A stretch of DNA of 64,000 nucleotides, taken from the NCBI GenBank assembly GCA_019022495.1, contig JAFEKR010000011.1, positions 310,001 through 374,000 on the forward strand, given 5' to 3'. The notes under the pieces are model-generated. The model was given only the letters and a program-made list of their open reading frames with translations, was not told the DNA's origin and made no database searches. The translations under genes were made by a program, and so were the position numbers. Origin of the DNA: Epichloe hybrida (lineage: Eukaryota; Ascomycota; Sordariomycetes; Hypocreales; Clavicipitaceae). Position 1 is the stretch's first letter. Every line of letters begins with the position of its first letter. Shown one piece after another: positions 23,561 through 35,018 of the stretch.

Positions 23561-24899
23561 GTCATTGCCTTGCTATGCTTTATATAATAAGACTTAAATT
23601 AAGGGTTCTAATTCTAAGCTCTTTTCTAAAAAGTTAGAGTTAAACTTAGAAGAGGTTCTCTAAACAGATTAGATCCTAGCCATAATATCTCTATAAGTAA
23701 TTAGTTTAATAAATACTTCTAGTCTTATAAGGACATAGATAAGTAACGTTTTTAAGGGGTACTCTTGCCGCTTACTAGTAATAACCTATACTAGTCTATC
23801 TCTATTAGCAATAGCTAGTCTAATAGGAAAATTAAAATAATTAAGCACTAAATAATACATACACTAGGTACTAATAGTATTACTATAGCTAGCTTATTAC
23901 TTATTAACTAAAGTATATAAAGTATTAAATAACCTTACTAATATAACTCTTCTAAGATTATCTAGATTATTAGGTTCTTTAGGAATATAGTTAAGTTATG
24001 ATTTTTTAAAACCCTAGATATTAGTAGTATTATTGCAGTGTTATTATAACTAACTATTAGTTACATTAAGTGACGTTTTTATAGAGCCTATAGCATTAAT
24101 AATATTACTATAGTGTTCCTATCTCTTAGTATTTATAAATTTAGATAAAAAGGCAGGAAGTTATATAGTTACTACTTTCTCTTTTCTTACCTTACTTATA
24201 AAATCTAGTCTTCTTAAAAGTAAGTTAGTAGAATTTAATTTCCCTGTATAATATATAATCTTAAAGTTAAAAGGATAAAGCTTATTAAGCATAGTTACTT
24301 ACTTACTAGTAAGCTTAGGCTTTATAGTAAGGTACTTATAGTTTAAATAATCTATAATGACTTTAATTATATAAGCTAAATAAGCGAGATAGTGTCTCTA
24401 TATGCGAAAAGCCTCTTAGATAGCTAATAATTCGCTATTAGGTGTTAAATATTGTAATTTAGTATTGGTTATCTTTCTTAACATAAACGTAACTAGGTGC
24501 TAGTAACCTAGCACTAATATCGTGAGTATAGCCCTAATTACATGTCTAGATATATCTATCTTCACTCTAAGATACGTAAGTAGGTTAAAATGCACTAAAA
24601 TTAGCGCTTCCTAAAATCTTTATTAAAGCTCTCTAAACGCTACTATCTCGTGGGGTTTTAGTTTAAATATCGCTAGTTAATTCCCTCTAAGGCGATCTAT
24701 TAATAGAATAATAACTTTACTATACTATTTAATAAAACAGTGGTAAAATCTAGTAAAACCAAGAAATAACTAAATGTTAAAAACGCTGCGTAGTATTAGC
24801 TAGGTTATAATTACTTTAACTCTTACTAGGTCTATTATAATACCTTTCTCTAATATCTTAAAGCCTAAAAATTTAACTTCCTTAACTAAAAATTAACAC

Positions 24900-25450
24900 T
24901 TCTTAAGGTTAATAAAAAGACTTATCTCTTTAAACCTACGTAAAACTTATTTAACATGCTTTATATAATCCTTAACCTTACTACTATATATTAGCGTATT
25001 ATTTAGATAGATAATATAGGTCTTATTAATAAGTCCTTTAAGAGCATTATTAATATACTCCTAAAAAGTTACTAGTGTGTTAACTAGTCTAAATAGCATT
25101 ACTAGATATTTAAAGTAGCTATATTAATAATAGAACGCTGTTTTTTACTTATTACCTAAGTGAATATATAGCTAGTAGTATGTATCTTTTAAATCTAAGA
25201 CTATAAAAATAACTACGCCTGCTAATTAATTAAGAATTTTAGCAATAAGGGGCAAAGGGGCCTTATTCTTAATTATAATCTTGTTTAGGCCCCTATAATT
25301 CACATAAAGCCTTAATTTCCCTCCTTTCTTTAGAATAAATAAAATTAGGGCTCTAGCTAGGCTAACTAATCTTCTAATCCACCCTTTAGGCTACATACTT
25401 ATAAGGTACTCTCTAAGAACCTCTAGCTCCCTTTTAGCTAAATTATATAT
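24900..25450 (-). pseudogene. Reverse transcriptase of Gypsy A copy 2
   Basis: The minus strand reads [20 protein letters not shown] around 25380-25290, then KNKAPLPL, and YIIYLNNTLIYSSK at about 25018-24977. The last is the YLDD box with both Asp changed to Asn, which abolishes polymerase chemistry independently of the stops. Similarity to copies 1 and 3 is high apart from RIP transitions. Confidence 0.92.
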
Positions 25451-26174
25451 AAGCCCCTAAGGTAGTGTTTTCCATTCTTCTAATTTAATTACATAAGTAT
25501 AACCTCCTAGTTTAGGAAGCTTACCTACTAACTCTTTAGAAAAAACATCTATAAACTCCCTATATTCTTCTAGGATTATTAGTATAGGGCGCTTAGTGCT
25601 CTTATCCTAATTTAACGTAGCTTCTTTACTACTTATGTCTTCTAAAATTAGTATAACTATAATACCTTTGCTTTTTTACTATAAATAAGCGTACTTAAGG
25701 ATTTATATAGCTACTTTGCTATTTATTTATATATCTATTATTACTAGGTCCTCTAATTAGCCTTTTCCTTTTCCTTTTTAATTTTTATTTTCTAGAATAC
25801 TTAGCCTAATCTTTATTACTCCTAATAATAAAGTAACTACTACTATTTTTTTCTCTCTATATACTTATTACTTACTATAAGTAAAGGAAAGATATTCTAT
25901 TATTACTAGATATCTCTAGTATTTATGCTCCTAATATATAATCATAGGTAAATACTCTTTAATCTAGTCTATACCTAGAATTATCCCTTTACTTATATTA
26001 GTAATAAAGTAGCTAACTTAGTAAACCTTTATAAATCCTATACTATCTTTTATCTTAACTAATTTTTTTAGAATTCCTTAATATAAACCCACTTTTTTAC
26101 TTACACTCTTTAATATCCTATCTAATTAGATTACACTCTCCTAATCCTTTTTTAATAATAATTTTAGATAAATT

Positions 26175-26210
26175 ATTAAAGACTATATGCCTATATTAAA
26201 TAGCGCTTAC
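26175..26210 (-). pseudogene. Aspartic protease motif of Gypsy A copy 2
   Basis: ALFNIGI*SLIIYLKLL is read on the minus strand; N-I-G stands for D-T/S-G. Same position and spacing as in copy 1. Confidence 0.75.
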
Positions 26211-26413
26211 ATAGCTAACCACTAGTTATCTTATTATAGAGATACTTATATTCTTATTCTATTATCTATAGGGTATTCCACGGTAAGATTATATTCCTAG
26301 GTCTATGCTAATTAAACTAGTATTATATTAGGAGATATAGCTTTATTACTGCTTTCCCTATACTTCTTAGTTATATATTTAGTACTTTTATAGATAAAAT
26401 AATCTAGTGCCTA

Positions 26414-26455
26414 ATAAGTTAGTATAGCGTGCCTAGGCTTTTTATATTTATAGCA
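26414..26455 (-). pseudogene. CCHC zinc knuckle of Gypsy A copy 2 gag
   Basis: CYKYKKPRHAILTY with the first Cys and the His retained; spacing CX2CX4HX4C after reverting TAT to TGT in register. Confidence 0.88.
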
Positions 26456-27571
26456 CACTAGGGATAATCTTTTCCCTTAGTCTTTACTCTATTACTACGC
26501 CCTATTTATAGGTAATATAAAATAAGAGCATTACCTCTTTCTTTTAAAGTCCTAACCTTTTTTATTATTTTAGCCTAAACCTATTATAACCTCCGCTTTC
26601 TTACCCTAGCCTTATAGTTAGCTCTAGGTTATTAGGATCTCTTAACTAATTATTTACTTTCTTATAGCGTTATTTAAGCTATTTAGAAAAATTATAATTC
26701 TTAGATATATAGGGATTTCTTTAGGTAACTTAGCTTTTACCTTATCCTAGGCTTATATAAAGGATTAAAATAATTAGCTATTCTTTTACCTAAGATTTAG
26801 CAGTAACCTTATTACTTCTAAGTATCTTATACCTATATTTATTATTCTAGTTTTTAACTATTCTAGGAAATTTACCTAGGTAATTAACAAATAATCTACA
26901 TACCTATTCATAGCTATATAATGCATTTACTATTGCTTTATATTACTAGCTAGATAGCTGCTTATATACACTACCTTAGTTATATTATCCTTAAAGGTAT
27001 AGTAATCTAATTTAAATAGTATATCTAAGTTTACTAAGAAATTCTATAGGCTTTTATATATTTCCCCTTTATATATAGGCATTTTTATCTATATTTTAAT
27101 AAGACTACCTTACTATATAATTACTACTATGTTACTATAAACTATAGGTAGAATTATAGCTAATGTTTAAGGGGTAATTATAGGTCTAGATTAAGGGGTA
27201 ATTATAAGTCTAGTTTAAGGTCTAGCTAATCCTAGATTTGCCTTAAGCTCTCTAATTTATACCTCTATTTATAAGACCTCTTATCTCCTCTAAAGGCAAT
27301 ATAGCTTAGATTATATAACCTTATAGCATTACTATAATGCCCTTTTTTCTTTAGTTATATTATCTATATCTTTACCTAAATTAGGATTAAGTAGTATTTA
27401 TTATACCCTATTATCTATAGTTCTAGATTATAGGGGTTCCTTATCTTCCTAATTATCTATAGCTTTATTATTATAAGGTACTAGTGTGTTTCTAGTAAAT
27501 CTTTAGAGTGTTAGCTATATAATAATCTAGCTAATGGTTTATATCCTTAAAAAGGTTAAGAGAGATTAATT

Positions 27572-27841
27572 TATTATAGCTTACACTAAAAGGTTAAGAA
27601 TAAAGTAATAGCTAAGACTATTATAGTTACTACTAGATAGATACTAGCTAGGGGTAAGTGCGTGAAGGTTTTAATCTCTAACCTAGTACTAATAATATAC
27701 ATAGTCTTTAATAAATACCCCGCTTTATAAGCACGTGGCTATCTTATAGCTAGCTAGCCTCTTTGTTATTCACACGGCCTAAACGTTCTCCGAAGACCCG
27801 CTTCGATGAACATCCTATCTTTAACCTCTGCGCTCCTGACA
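27572..27841 (-). repeat. 5' LTR of Gypsy A copy 2
   Basis: 270 bp. The inner end TATTATAGCTTACACTAAAA is saturated with RIP changes and the outer end CTCTGCGCTCCTGACA is unmutated. TSD GAGCT follows at 27842-27846. Confidence 0.95.
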
Positions 27842-27846
27842 GAGCT

Positions 27847-28450
27847 ATAGGATCTCACTATAAGATTCTAATCCCCCTAGAAAAACAACCTAAAGCCTAG
27901 AAGTTAGCAGCTAGGACTATCCCTAGAAGGTTATTAGCTACACTAGGTTCTAACACCTATCTAGTGTACATCCCCTCTAAAAGGCTAGTTATAAAGACTA
28001 GCTTTATTAAGATTATAGAGACTATAGGTCCTATCTCTAAAGGATTACCTAGGCTTTCTATAGGGGATAACCCTTTAGAAAGGGAAAATAATTTAGAAGA
28101 CTAAGATCTAAATCAAGGTTTAAAGGATTACCCTATAGATAACATAGGAGGTCCCCCTATAGGTTAAGAAAAACACCCTATAGGGCCTGTATAACCCCCT
28201 AAGAAACTAATTCTAAAGGCCTTAGAGGAGGCTATGCCTGTAACTTCCCTAGGAAATCAGATTTTAACTCCAGACCTGGATTTTAACAAAATTACTAACT
28301 TTAACCCTAATATTAACCCTATAGATGTTAATATTAGTTCCTCTTCTTCTCTAGATTTTATAAAAGAAATCTGCTTTAAGGTATAGGAGAAGCTAAAGGA
28401 AAATAACCCTAATAGCCCTAAACCTAAGACCTAGAAGCAAGCTATATCTA
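27847..28450 (+). pseudogene. Copia copy 1 integrase C-terminus and linker
   Basis: The frame continues the integrase from before the Gypsy insertion: SNTYLV*-like, IPSKRLVIKTSFIK and GNPL/GDNPLER-like segments, then an acidic proline-rich linker with IDVNISSSSSLDF. This is the Copia segment between integrase and RT. The same linker is an open stretch of 76 codons in copy 2 (55513-55283). Confidence 0.8.
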
Positions 28451-29575
28451 GCCCTAAAAGGGATAAATAGATAGAAGCTACATATAATGAATATAAACAG
28501 CTTCTAAAGGCTAGTACTTTTAAATTTATAGGGAAAGACTAAGTACTTAAGGGCTATAAAGTACTAAAGAATAGGCTTATATATAAGCTAAAGAAGAATA
28601 AAGAAAATAATCCTCTAAAATACAAGGCCTAACTTATTACTAAGGTATTTATGCAAATTAAAGGTCTAGATTATCTAGAGACCTTTGCAGCAATAAGCAT
28701 TCCCCCTAGCTAGAGGATTTTACTAGCCCTAGTAGCTTAGAATAACTAGGAAATCAAATAAGTTAATTTTATAGGAGCTTTTCTTAATAGTAAGCTATAA
28801 TAATAGATTTATATGGTTATTCTAGATAGATTTATTAAATTCCTTAAAGCAAATCCTAAATTAGCTAAATTAGCTAAAAGTTTTAGCTATAAACCCCCTA
28901 AAGATTAAGTAATTTTATTATAGAAGTCTTTATATAGCCTAAAACAAAGCTTAAGGGAATGGTAATAAGCACTAATTACAGTGCTAAAGTCCCTAGGATT
29001 TAGCCCCCTAATTTCTAATCTAGCTATATTCTATAATTCCTCTACTAAAACCTTTATTATTACATATATAAATAATTATCTTCTAATTAGACTAGATTTA
29101 CCTTATATCTAAAGACTTAAAAAGGAACTTTATAAAGTCTATCTAATAGAAAATAGGGGGCTTACTAAATTCTTCTTAAGGGTTTAAATTATATAAGATA
29201 GACTTAATAGAATACTAAAAATTCATTAATCTTAGTATATTTTAGAGGCTTTAAACCAATTTAATATGCTAGATAGTAAGCCTATTAGCATACCTCTTTA
29301 GCTAGGCGTTTTAGCTACGCAGACTACTAAGCTTTTAATAGCTAGTAAAATCAAGCTCTATTAGTGCATTATAGGGACTATAATATACTTAATATTACTT
29401 ATAAGGCTAGACATAGCCTTTATACTTTAGTGGCTATTTATAGCACTAGCTAGGCCTTATATAGAGCACCTAAAAGTAGCTAAAAATCTGCTTAGGTACC
29501 TATTAGGGACTAAATTCCTTGCTATAATCTATAGGGGAGACCCTAAAGGTATAGCTAGTAAAAGCCTAATAGGTT
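28450..29575 (+). pseudogene. Reverse transcriptase of Copia copy 1
   Basis: The frame reads YKLKKNKENN, QIKGLDYLETFAAIS (the EGxDYxETFAPV motif), FIGAFLNSKL (the DVKTAFLNG motif), LYSLKQSLREW (LYGLKQSPRxW) and YINNYLLI at about 29065-29088, the YVDD box with both Asp now Asn. QWLFIALARPYIEH-like and LRYLLGTK segments follow. This is an unambiguous Ty1/Copia RT. It ends in the RNase H domain, split by the hAT at 29584. Confidence 0.93.
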
Positions 29576-29583
29576 ATTATGAT
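29576..29583. repeat. Target site duplication ATTATGAT, left
   Basis: The same 8 bp occur at 31282-31289. The uninterrupted Copia copy near 53895 has the site once as ATTGCGAT on the equivalent strand. Confidence 0.95.
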
Positions 29584-30409
29584 CAGAGCTTTGCATGTAG
29601 TGTAGTAAATGTAGTATTTTGGCTTTCATTGTAGTATGTAGTGTAGTAGATTTTAGTGTAGTGTAGTATGTAGTGTAGTGTAGTAAATACTACACTACAC
29701 TACAAATACTACAAATGTAGTATTAGTAAAAAGAAAAGTGGGGTATTATATAGTTTTATAATATTCCTTAGATTTTTCTTAATTAAGTTAATATTAGCTG
29801 TTTTTTTTATTATAATTTAGTTATTTAGTTATAAATTCTTAAAGTTTAAGATTATTTAGATTATTAAGCTAATTATAGGTATATAGAGGCTAAATAAGGT
29901 ATATTTTAGTTTATAATTATAACCTATTTTTTTCCCTTAATTATAGAGGTTACTTTATATTAATATCTTTTTCTTTAGATTTACTATTTATTTTAGTATG
30001 CTTTTTTTGCTTAAAATATAGGAATTACCCTAAAGAAATTATTTTTTATTATATATAAATAAGACTAAAACTCTAATAATATTATATATATATATATATA
30101 ACTATCTTATTAATAAGAGAATAATAAAATTAAACTAATAAAGAAGTTTCTAGTAATATAGCTATTTTATTAGAGTTATAAATAATTATATTAACTTTAA
30201 GGGTTTTTTTAGTAAAAGAAATAGTAAAAGTACTAAGTAAAGTTACTTAAAAAGAACTTAACTATTTAATTATAGATTTAATAAATATATATAATGAATT
30301 TTCCTTAGTATTAAAGTTATTTAAAAATAAGCTTTAAAAGTAAGTTAAATAATATAGATTATCTTTAGTTTTCTTACTTAGTAATATAGTTTTTTCTAAA
30401 AATAGGTTT

Positions 30410-30995
30410 AAAAGTAAGTCTAAAAGTGGGTCCTTATACCTATAGGTAACTTCTTTATGGCTTTCTTGCTTAAATACATGATTTTTACTTAAAAAGAGAG
30501 ATTTATATAAAAGTGGGTCTAAAAATGGGTCCTTATACCTATAGGTAACTTCTTTATAGCTTTCTTGCTTAAATACATGATTTTTACTTAAAAAGAGAGA
30601 TTTATATAAAAGTGGGTCTAAAAGTGGGTCCTTATACCTATAGGTAACTTCTTTATAGCTTTCTTACTTAAATACATGATTTTTACTTAAAAAGAGAAAT
30701 TTATATAAAAGTGGGTCTAAAAGTGGGTCCTTATACCTATAGGTAACTTCTTTATAGCTTTCTTGCTTAAACATAAGATTTTTACTTAAACAAAGGAATT
30801 TTTATAAAAGTAAGTCTATAAATAAGTCTTTATAACTATAAGTAACTTCTCTATAGCTTTCTTACTTAAATATATAATTTTTACTTAAAAGAGAGGGATT
30901 TTTATAAAAGTGAGTTTATAAGTAAGTTATTATAACTATAACTTACTTCTTTATAGCTTTTTTACTTATATATATGATTTTTACTTAAAGGAAAT
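30410..30995 (+). repeat. Six tandem repeats of ~99 bp
   Basis: Units start near 30426, 30525, 30624, 30723, 30822 and 30922, measured at the GTGGGTCC landmark. The first four are almost identical and the last two diverged mainly by C/G-to-T/A changes. Each holds GTGGGTCTAAAAGTGGGTCC and CTATAGGTAACTTCTTTAT. Confidence 0.95.
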
Positions 30996-31021
30996 ACTTA
31001 TTAATACTAATAGCTAATAAA

Positions 31022-31112
31022 TTTATAAGCTATTATAAGCTATTATAAGCTATTATAAGCTATCATAAGCTATTATAAGCTATTATAAGTTATTATAAGC
31101 TATTATATTACT
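31022..31112 (+). repeat. Short AAGCTATTAT array in the hAT element
   Basis: About nine 10 bp units of the same motif that forms the long arrays at 10168 and 34033. It lies near the right terminus. Confidence 0.9.
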
Positions 31113-31289
31113 AAATATAACAAAATACTACAAATACTACAAAATACTACAAATACTACATGTAGTAGAAAAATCTCCTTGTAGTGTAGTATGTAGTGTA
31201 GTGTAGTATGTAATGTAGTGTAGTATATTACACTACACTACAAATACTACAAAATGTAGTGTAGTGTAGTACAAAGCTCTGATTATGAT

Positions 31290-31720
31290 AGTGATTTTAC
31301 AGGGGATAAAAATACCTCTAAATTAACCTATGCTTATTTATTTAAGCTAGCTAGCAGACCTATTAGCTAGAAATTAAAGAAAGCTAGTATAATAGCTCTA
31401 TTAATATTAGAAGCTAAAGCTAACGCTATCTGCGAGACCTTCTAGAAGCTATAGTGGCTTTAAGGCTTATTTAAGGAGTTAAAAACCCCTATTTCTCCCC
31501 CTATCTAAATATATTGCGATAATTAAGGCGCTATAACCACTGCCTATAACCCTGCCTTATATAGCTATATAAAGCATACCTTACTAAAGTTTAACTATAT
31601 TAGGTAATAGGTTTTAGAGGTTTAGCTAAGATTAAATATCTACATACAAAGTTAATGCTTGTAAATAGTCTAATAAAGCCTCTATCTAGACCTCTTTATT
31701 AGGCCTTTATTAAGCTCTTA
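31290..31720 (+). pseudogene. RNase H of Copia copy 1
   Basis: The frame reads SDFTGDKNTSKLTYAYLF, ISWKLKKASI-like, LLILEAKANAICETF, IYCDNQGAI-like (here with a stop) and KHTLLKFNYIR. These match the Copia RNase H order DxDxAGDxxxRRSTSGY, SSTEAEYxA, DNQxAI and RTKHIxxRYHxxR. It carries RIP stops. Confidence 0.85.
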
Positions 31721-31945
31721 GGGCTTAATAATCACTAAAAACCAATAACTAAATCCCTTTAATAGGGAACTAAAAATAACGCTAAAAAGGGAGCTATATT
31801 TAAAAATAGCTAGGAATTTAAAAAGGGGGTCTTTTATCTTTTCCTATTTTTCCCTTTTATCTATTTTTATCTAAAAGTTCTTATTTACCTTATATTACTT
31901 TGTACGCTTTTAATTAGCTTATGCGTAATTCTTTTATAGAGAGGG

Positions 31946-32766
31946 TGTTAAAAATAAGACTTATTTTTAGCCCTTTCTAGTTAAAGGACCTTTTAATTAC
32001 TAGCTTACATTATAAGCCTAATAGCTACACTGTAGCTATTAATAGTCGCGAAGGTAGCTATTAATAGCTACGTTATAGCTATTAATAGCTATAACTAACC
32101 GTGTAAATAACTAATTTAAATTAATTGTGAATTATTTAATTGCGTTATAGCTGCAAGCGTAGCCATAACTATAGCACTACTAGTAATTAGGTAAGCTAGA
32201 ATGACGTAAGTAGGTTACCCTATACGCGGGTTACCCTATAGCTATCTTTAATAGCGATTTTCTCTTTAACTAGAGGTCGTACAAAAGTCTTATATATAGT
32301 AAATTAAAGCTAGAAGATAGGGCTTTTATTTAATATAGGAATATTTTTTAGACTAAAAGTTAGTGCATATAGGTTACTAGTTTGTATAGTGGTAAGTTAA
32401 TTTTTTGGATTTTATATATAAATGAATTTTGCGGAAAATAAAAAGTGACCTATAAGACCTCTTTAGTAGTCTAGATTTACTAATACGGTTAGTAAGTATA
32501 TAAGAGAAAGAAGATCTTTTTAATCTAGCTAGATAGCTAGGCCTCTTAATCTAACAGCCGCATTGCCTATATAATGTCACTAAAATCAATTCTATTAGTA
32601 TATAAGATATTGTAAAAGTTATCTAGATTGAATCCTATTAGTTAATAACTGCCAAAACCTTCCGTTGCGTTGCGTTAAATAAATATTCAACGTGGTGGTT
32701 CTACTAGTCCCCGACCGTAGAGCTACACCTGTACAACTGTTGCCAGCCGGCAACTAGCTCCCTAAT
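31946..32766 (+). repeat. 3' LTR of Copia copy 1 (~820 bp)
   Basis: It begins TGTTAAAAATAAGAC directly after the purine run GAGAGGG (the polypurine tract) and ends near CTAGCTCCCTAATA. Copy 2 defines the same limits (TG...CA, 810 bp). Near the 3' end lies the hairpin GTTGCC-AGCC-GGCAAC. Palindromic TAGCTATTAATAGCTA units occur at 32025-32100. Confidence 0.8.
32025..32100. repeat. Palindromic TAGCTATTAATAGCTA units in Copia LTR
   Basis: Three to four overlapping or adjacent AGCTATTAATAGCT palindromes occur here and at 53085-53165 in copy 2. They could be transcription factor sites or cruciform-prone DNA; the function is unknown. Confidence 0.7.
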
Positions 32767-32850
32767 ATAACTCTTATCTATTAGGGTTAGGTTATTCTCT
32801 AACATTACTCTAGCGAATTAGGTAGTTCTTCCCCCTATATTACTCTTAGG
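32767..32850. other. Spacer between Copia LTR and hAT terminus
   Basis: About 84 bp of lightly mutated sequence with no partner in the window, probably the old target site of Copia copy 1. It ends CTCTTAGG just before the hAT end. Confidence 0.5.
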
Positions 32851-33060
32851 CAGAGTATTGTTTGTAGTGTAGTTAGTGTAGTTTTTAGGAAAAATTTGTA
32901 TTTATAGTGTAGTTTTTTTTTTCTTATAGTTAATGTATTGTAGTTTTTTTTTTTTGTAGTTAGTGTAGTGTAGTTTTTTTTTGCTTATATTATAGTGTAG
33001 TTAGTGTAGTTACTAACTACACTAACGACAAAAACTACAATGTAGTATTAGTAAAAAAAA
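32851..33060 (+). repeat. Left terminal/subterminal repeats of the long hAT
   Basis: CAGAGTATTG terminus followed by clustered GTAGTGTAGTTAGTGTAG motifs, T-runs and an inverted GTTAGTGTAG/CTACACTAAC arrangement, then GTGGGCC. This matches inverted the ends at 12398 and 40775. Confidence 0.85.
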
Positions 33061-34032
33061 AAGTGGGCCTTTTTATTATATAATATTATTATAAGGGTTA
33101 AAAGAAAGCTAGTTATATAGAAGCTTTTATTATTACCTATTTTACTTAATTAGTTATAGAATTTATAATATTTACCTTTTTTTAAGAATTTTACTATAAC
33201 TAGGGTTATTTATAATATTATACCTTTTTAATAATACTATTATACTTATTACTTTATTTTACTAATATAACTTTAAGAAAAACCTTCTAATTATTTTATT
33301 TACTATTATTATTAATTATTTTATATTTTTATTATTAATTTAATTAAAAAATACCCTAAACTAATATAATTAAATTAAATTAGAAATCTAAATAAATATA
33401 TAAAAGTTAATAGAATATATACTTAGTACTTTAATATTATTATTAATATAATAAGAACTTAAAAAAAGCTTAAACTATTTATTTACTATTTAAACTAATT
33501 AAATATTACTTTAAGCTTTATAATTCTAAAGCTTTAAGAAGTTATATATAGTAACTTTATATATCTTATTATAATAATACATAAAGAAACAATATAATAG
33601 ACTAATATTTATAATTTATTAATAGATAACTAATAGTATTATTTTAATTACCCTATATAGCTTAAATAAGCTATAAAAAATAAGTTTAACTTGTTTTTGA
33701 AAATAATACTAGGACTTAGTTTTATATAATATATTATACATATTATAAAAGCTTTAATAACTTTTATAACCTTAATTACTATTATTACTATAATTACTAT
33801 TATTTTATATTTATTATTATTTTAAAAAACATAAAAGAGAAAACATTTTTATAATATTAATATTTTTAAAAACCTTAAAATACTAAGTTATTAAAAACTA
33901 TAGCTTTTACTATAGTAATTTACTTATAATTACTAGTATTTATATTTAAGTTATTTATTTATTATTTATTTATTATTAAACTTTAACACTAATAATATTA
34001 TAAGTAATCTTAGTAATCTTAGTAATATTAGT

Positions 34033-34600
34033 ATTATAAGCTATTATAAGCTATTATAAGCTATCTTAAGCTAGTATAAGCTATTATAAGCTATTATAAG
34101 CTAGTATAAGCTATCCTAAGCTATTATAAGCTATCTTAAGCTATCCTAAGCTATCTTAAGCTATCCTAAGCTATCTTAAGGTATCTTAAGCTATCTTAAG
34201 CTATCCTAAGCTAGTATAAGCTATCTTAAGCTATCCTAAGCTATCCTAAGCTATCCTAAGCTATCCTAAGCTATCCTAAGCTATCTTAAGCTATCCTAAG
34301 CTATCTTAAGCTATCCTAAGCTATCCTAAGCTATCCTAAGCTATCTTAAGGTATCTTAAGCTATCCTAAGCTATCTTAAGGTATCTTAAGCTATCTTAAG
34401 CTATCCTAAGCTAGTATAAGCTATCTTAAGCTATCCTAAGCTATCCTAAGCTATCTTAAGCTATCCTAAGCTATCCTAAGCTATCTTAAGCTATCCTAAG
34501 CTATCTTAAGCTATCCTAAGCTATCTTAAGCTATCCTAAGCTATCCTAAGCTATCTTAAGCTATCCTAAGCTATTATAAGCTATCCTAAGCTATTATAAG
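34033..34600 (+). repeat. AAGCTATCTT 10-bp minisatellite
   Basis: About 57 units of AAGCTATCYT/AAGCTATTAT/AAGCTAGTAT, interrupted at 34601 by a MITE and resuming at 35011. It is the reverse complement of the 10168-11247 array. Confidence 0.95.
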
Positions 34601-35010
34601 CAGAGCTTTGCACTACACTACATCTTGTAGTTTTTTTTTTTCTAATAAATAATTAATATCTAATCTTAGAAAATACATATAGATATAAAACTTCTATTTT
34701 TAGATAGCTAACTTAAAAACTACAGTGTAGTTATATATAAAAGTGGATCTAAAAGTGGATCCTTCGGCCATAAATTAGAAAAACTACATTTCACTACATT
34801 TTAGCACTTAAAAAACACTACAAATGCAGTATTTCCAATTTGTGGGCCTAGGGCCCACTTTCGGACCCACATTTATATATAGTATTTTTCTTAGAATTTT
34901 ACTCTATAGGATTACGTGATTTTTAGGATAATAACTTTAATAACTAGCTAGATATAAAATTAAACAAAAAAACTACACAAAAAACTACACTACACGAGTG
35001 TAAAGCTCTG
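34601..35010. mobile_element. hAT MITE, 410 bp, TSD ATTATAAG
   Basis: Termini CAGAGCTTTGCACTACAC and AGTGTAAAGCTCTG, with ATTATAAG at 34593-34600 and 35011-35018. It holds no coding sequence; it contains GTGGATCTAAAAGTGGATCC and GGGCCTAGGGCCC palindromic segments and C/G content higher than its surroundings. It inserted into the minisatellite after the array had formed. Confidence 0.93.
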
Positions 35011-35018
35011 ATTATAAG

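Larger units (their letters stand above)
19956..27841 (-). mobile_element. Ty3/Gypsy family A copy 2, complete chromovirus, 7886 bp
   Basis: The element has 270 bp LTRs at 19956-20225 and 27572-27841 and a 5 bp TSD GAGCT. On the minus strand the order is LTR, gag with CCHC knuckle (26455-26414), aspartic protease (about 26210-26175), RT (about 25420-24900), RNase H, integrase (about 23560-22700), chromodomain (about 22290-22200), ~1.9 kb of 3' sequence, LTR. Integrase followed by a chromodomain is diagnostic for chromoviruses, which use it to target heterochromatin. All reading frames are broken by RIP, so it is immobile. Confidence 0.95.
29584..31281. mobile_element. Non-autonomous hAT element, 1698 bp
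   Basis: Termini are CAGAGCTTTGCATGTAG and GTACAAAGCTCTG, with an 8 bp TSD; CAGAG ends with 8 bp duplications identify the hAT superfamily. Inside are TGTAGTGTAG subterminal repeats at both ends, an AT-rich core, six ~99 bp tandem repeats and a short AAGCTATTAT array. There is no transposase motif, so mobility must have depended on an autonomous relative such as the one at 32851-40775. Confidence 0.93.
18788..32766 (+). mobile_element. Ty1/Copia copy 1, split by two nested transposons
   Basis: Copia sequence occupies 18788-19950, 27847-29575 and 31290-32766. A Gypsy A (19956-27841) and a non-autonomous hAT (29584-31281) interrupt it. The minus-strand copy at 52427-57152 is continuous across both insertion sites and proves the joins. 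The order GAG-pre-integrase, integrase, RT, RNase H, 3' LTR is that of Ty1/Copia, with integrase before RT. The 5' part (gag, protease, 5' LTR) was lost or displaced by Gypsy B. RIP is lighter than in the Gypsy elements. Confidence 0.92.

Noticed and set aside
27572..27841. A promoter TATA box in the Gypsy A LTR
   Set aside because: TATA-like strings are abundant as RIP products (CACA/TGTG to TATA), so none can be told from background in this LTR.
30410..30995. 99-bp repeats as a coding repeat protein
   Set aside because: 99 is divisible by three but all frames have stops in every unit, including in nearly unmutated units, and there is no flanking coding sequence.
34033..34600. Regular array resembling a CRISPR
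   Set aside because: The period is 10 bp with no spacers, and the context is eukaryotic transposon DNA.
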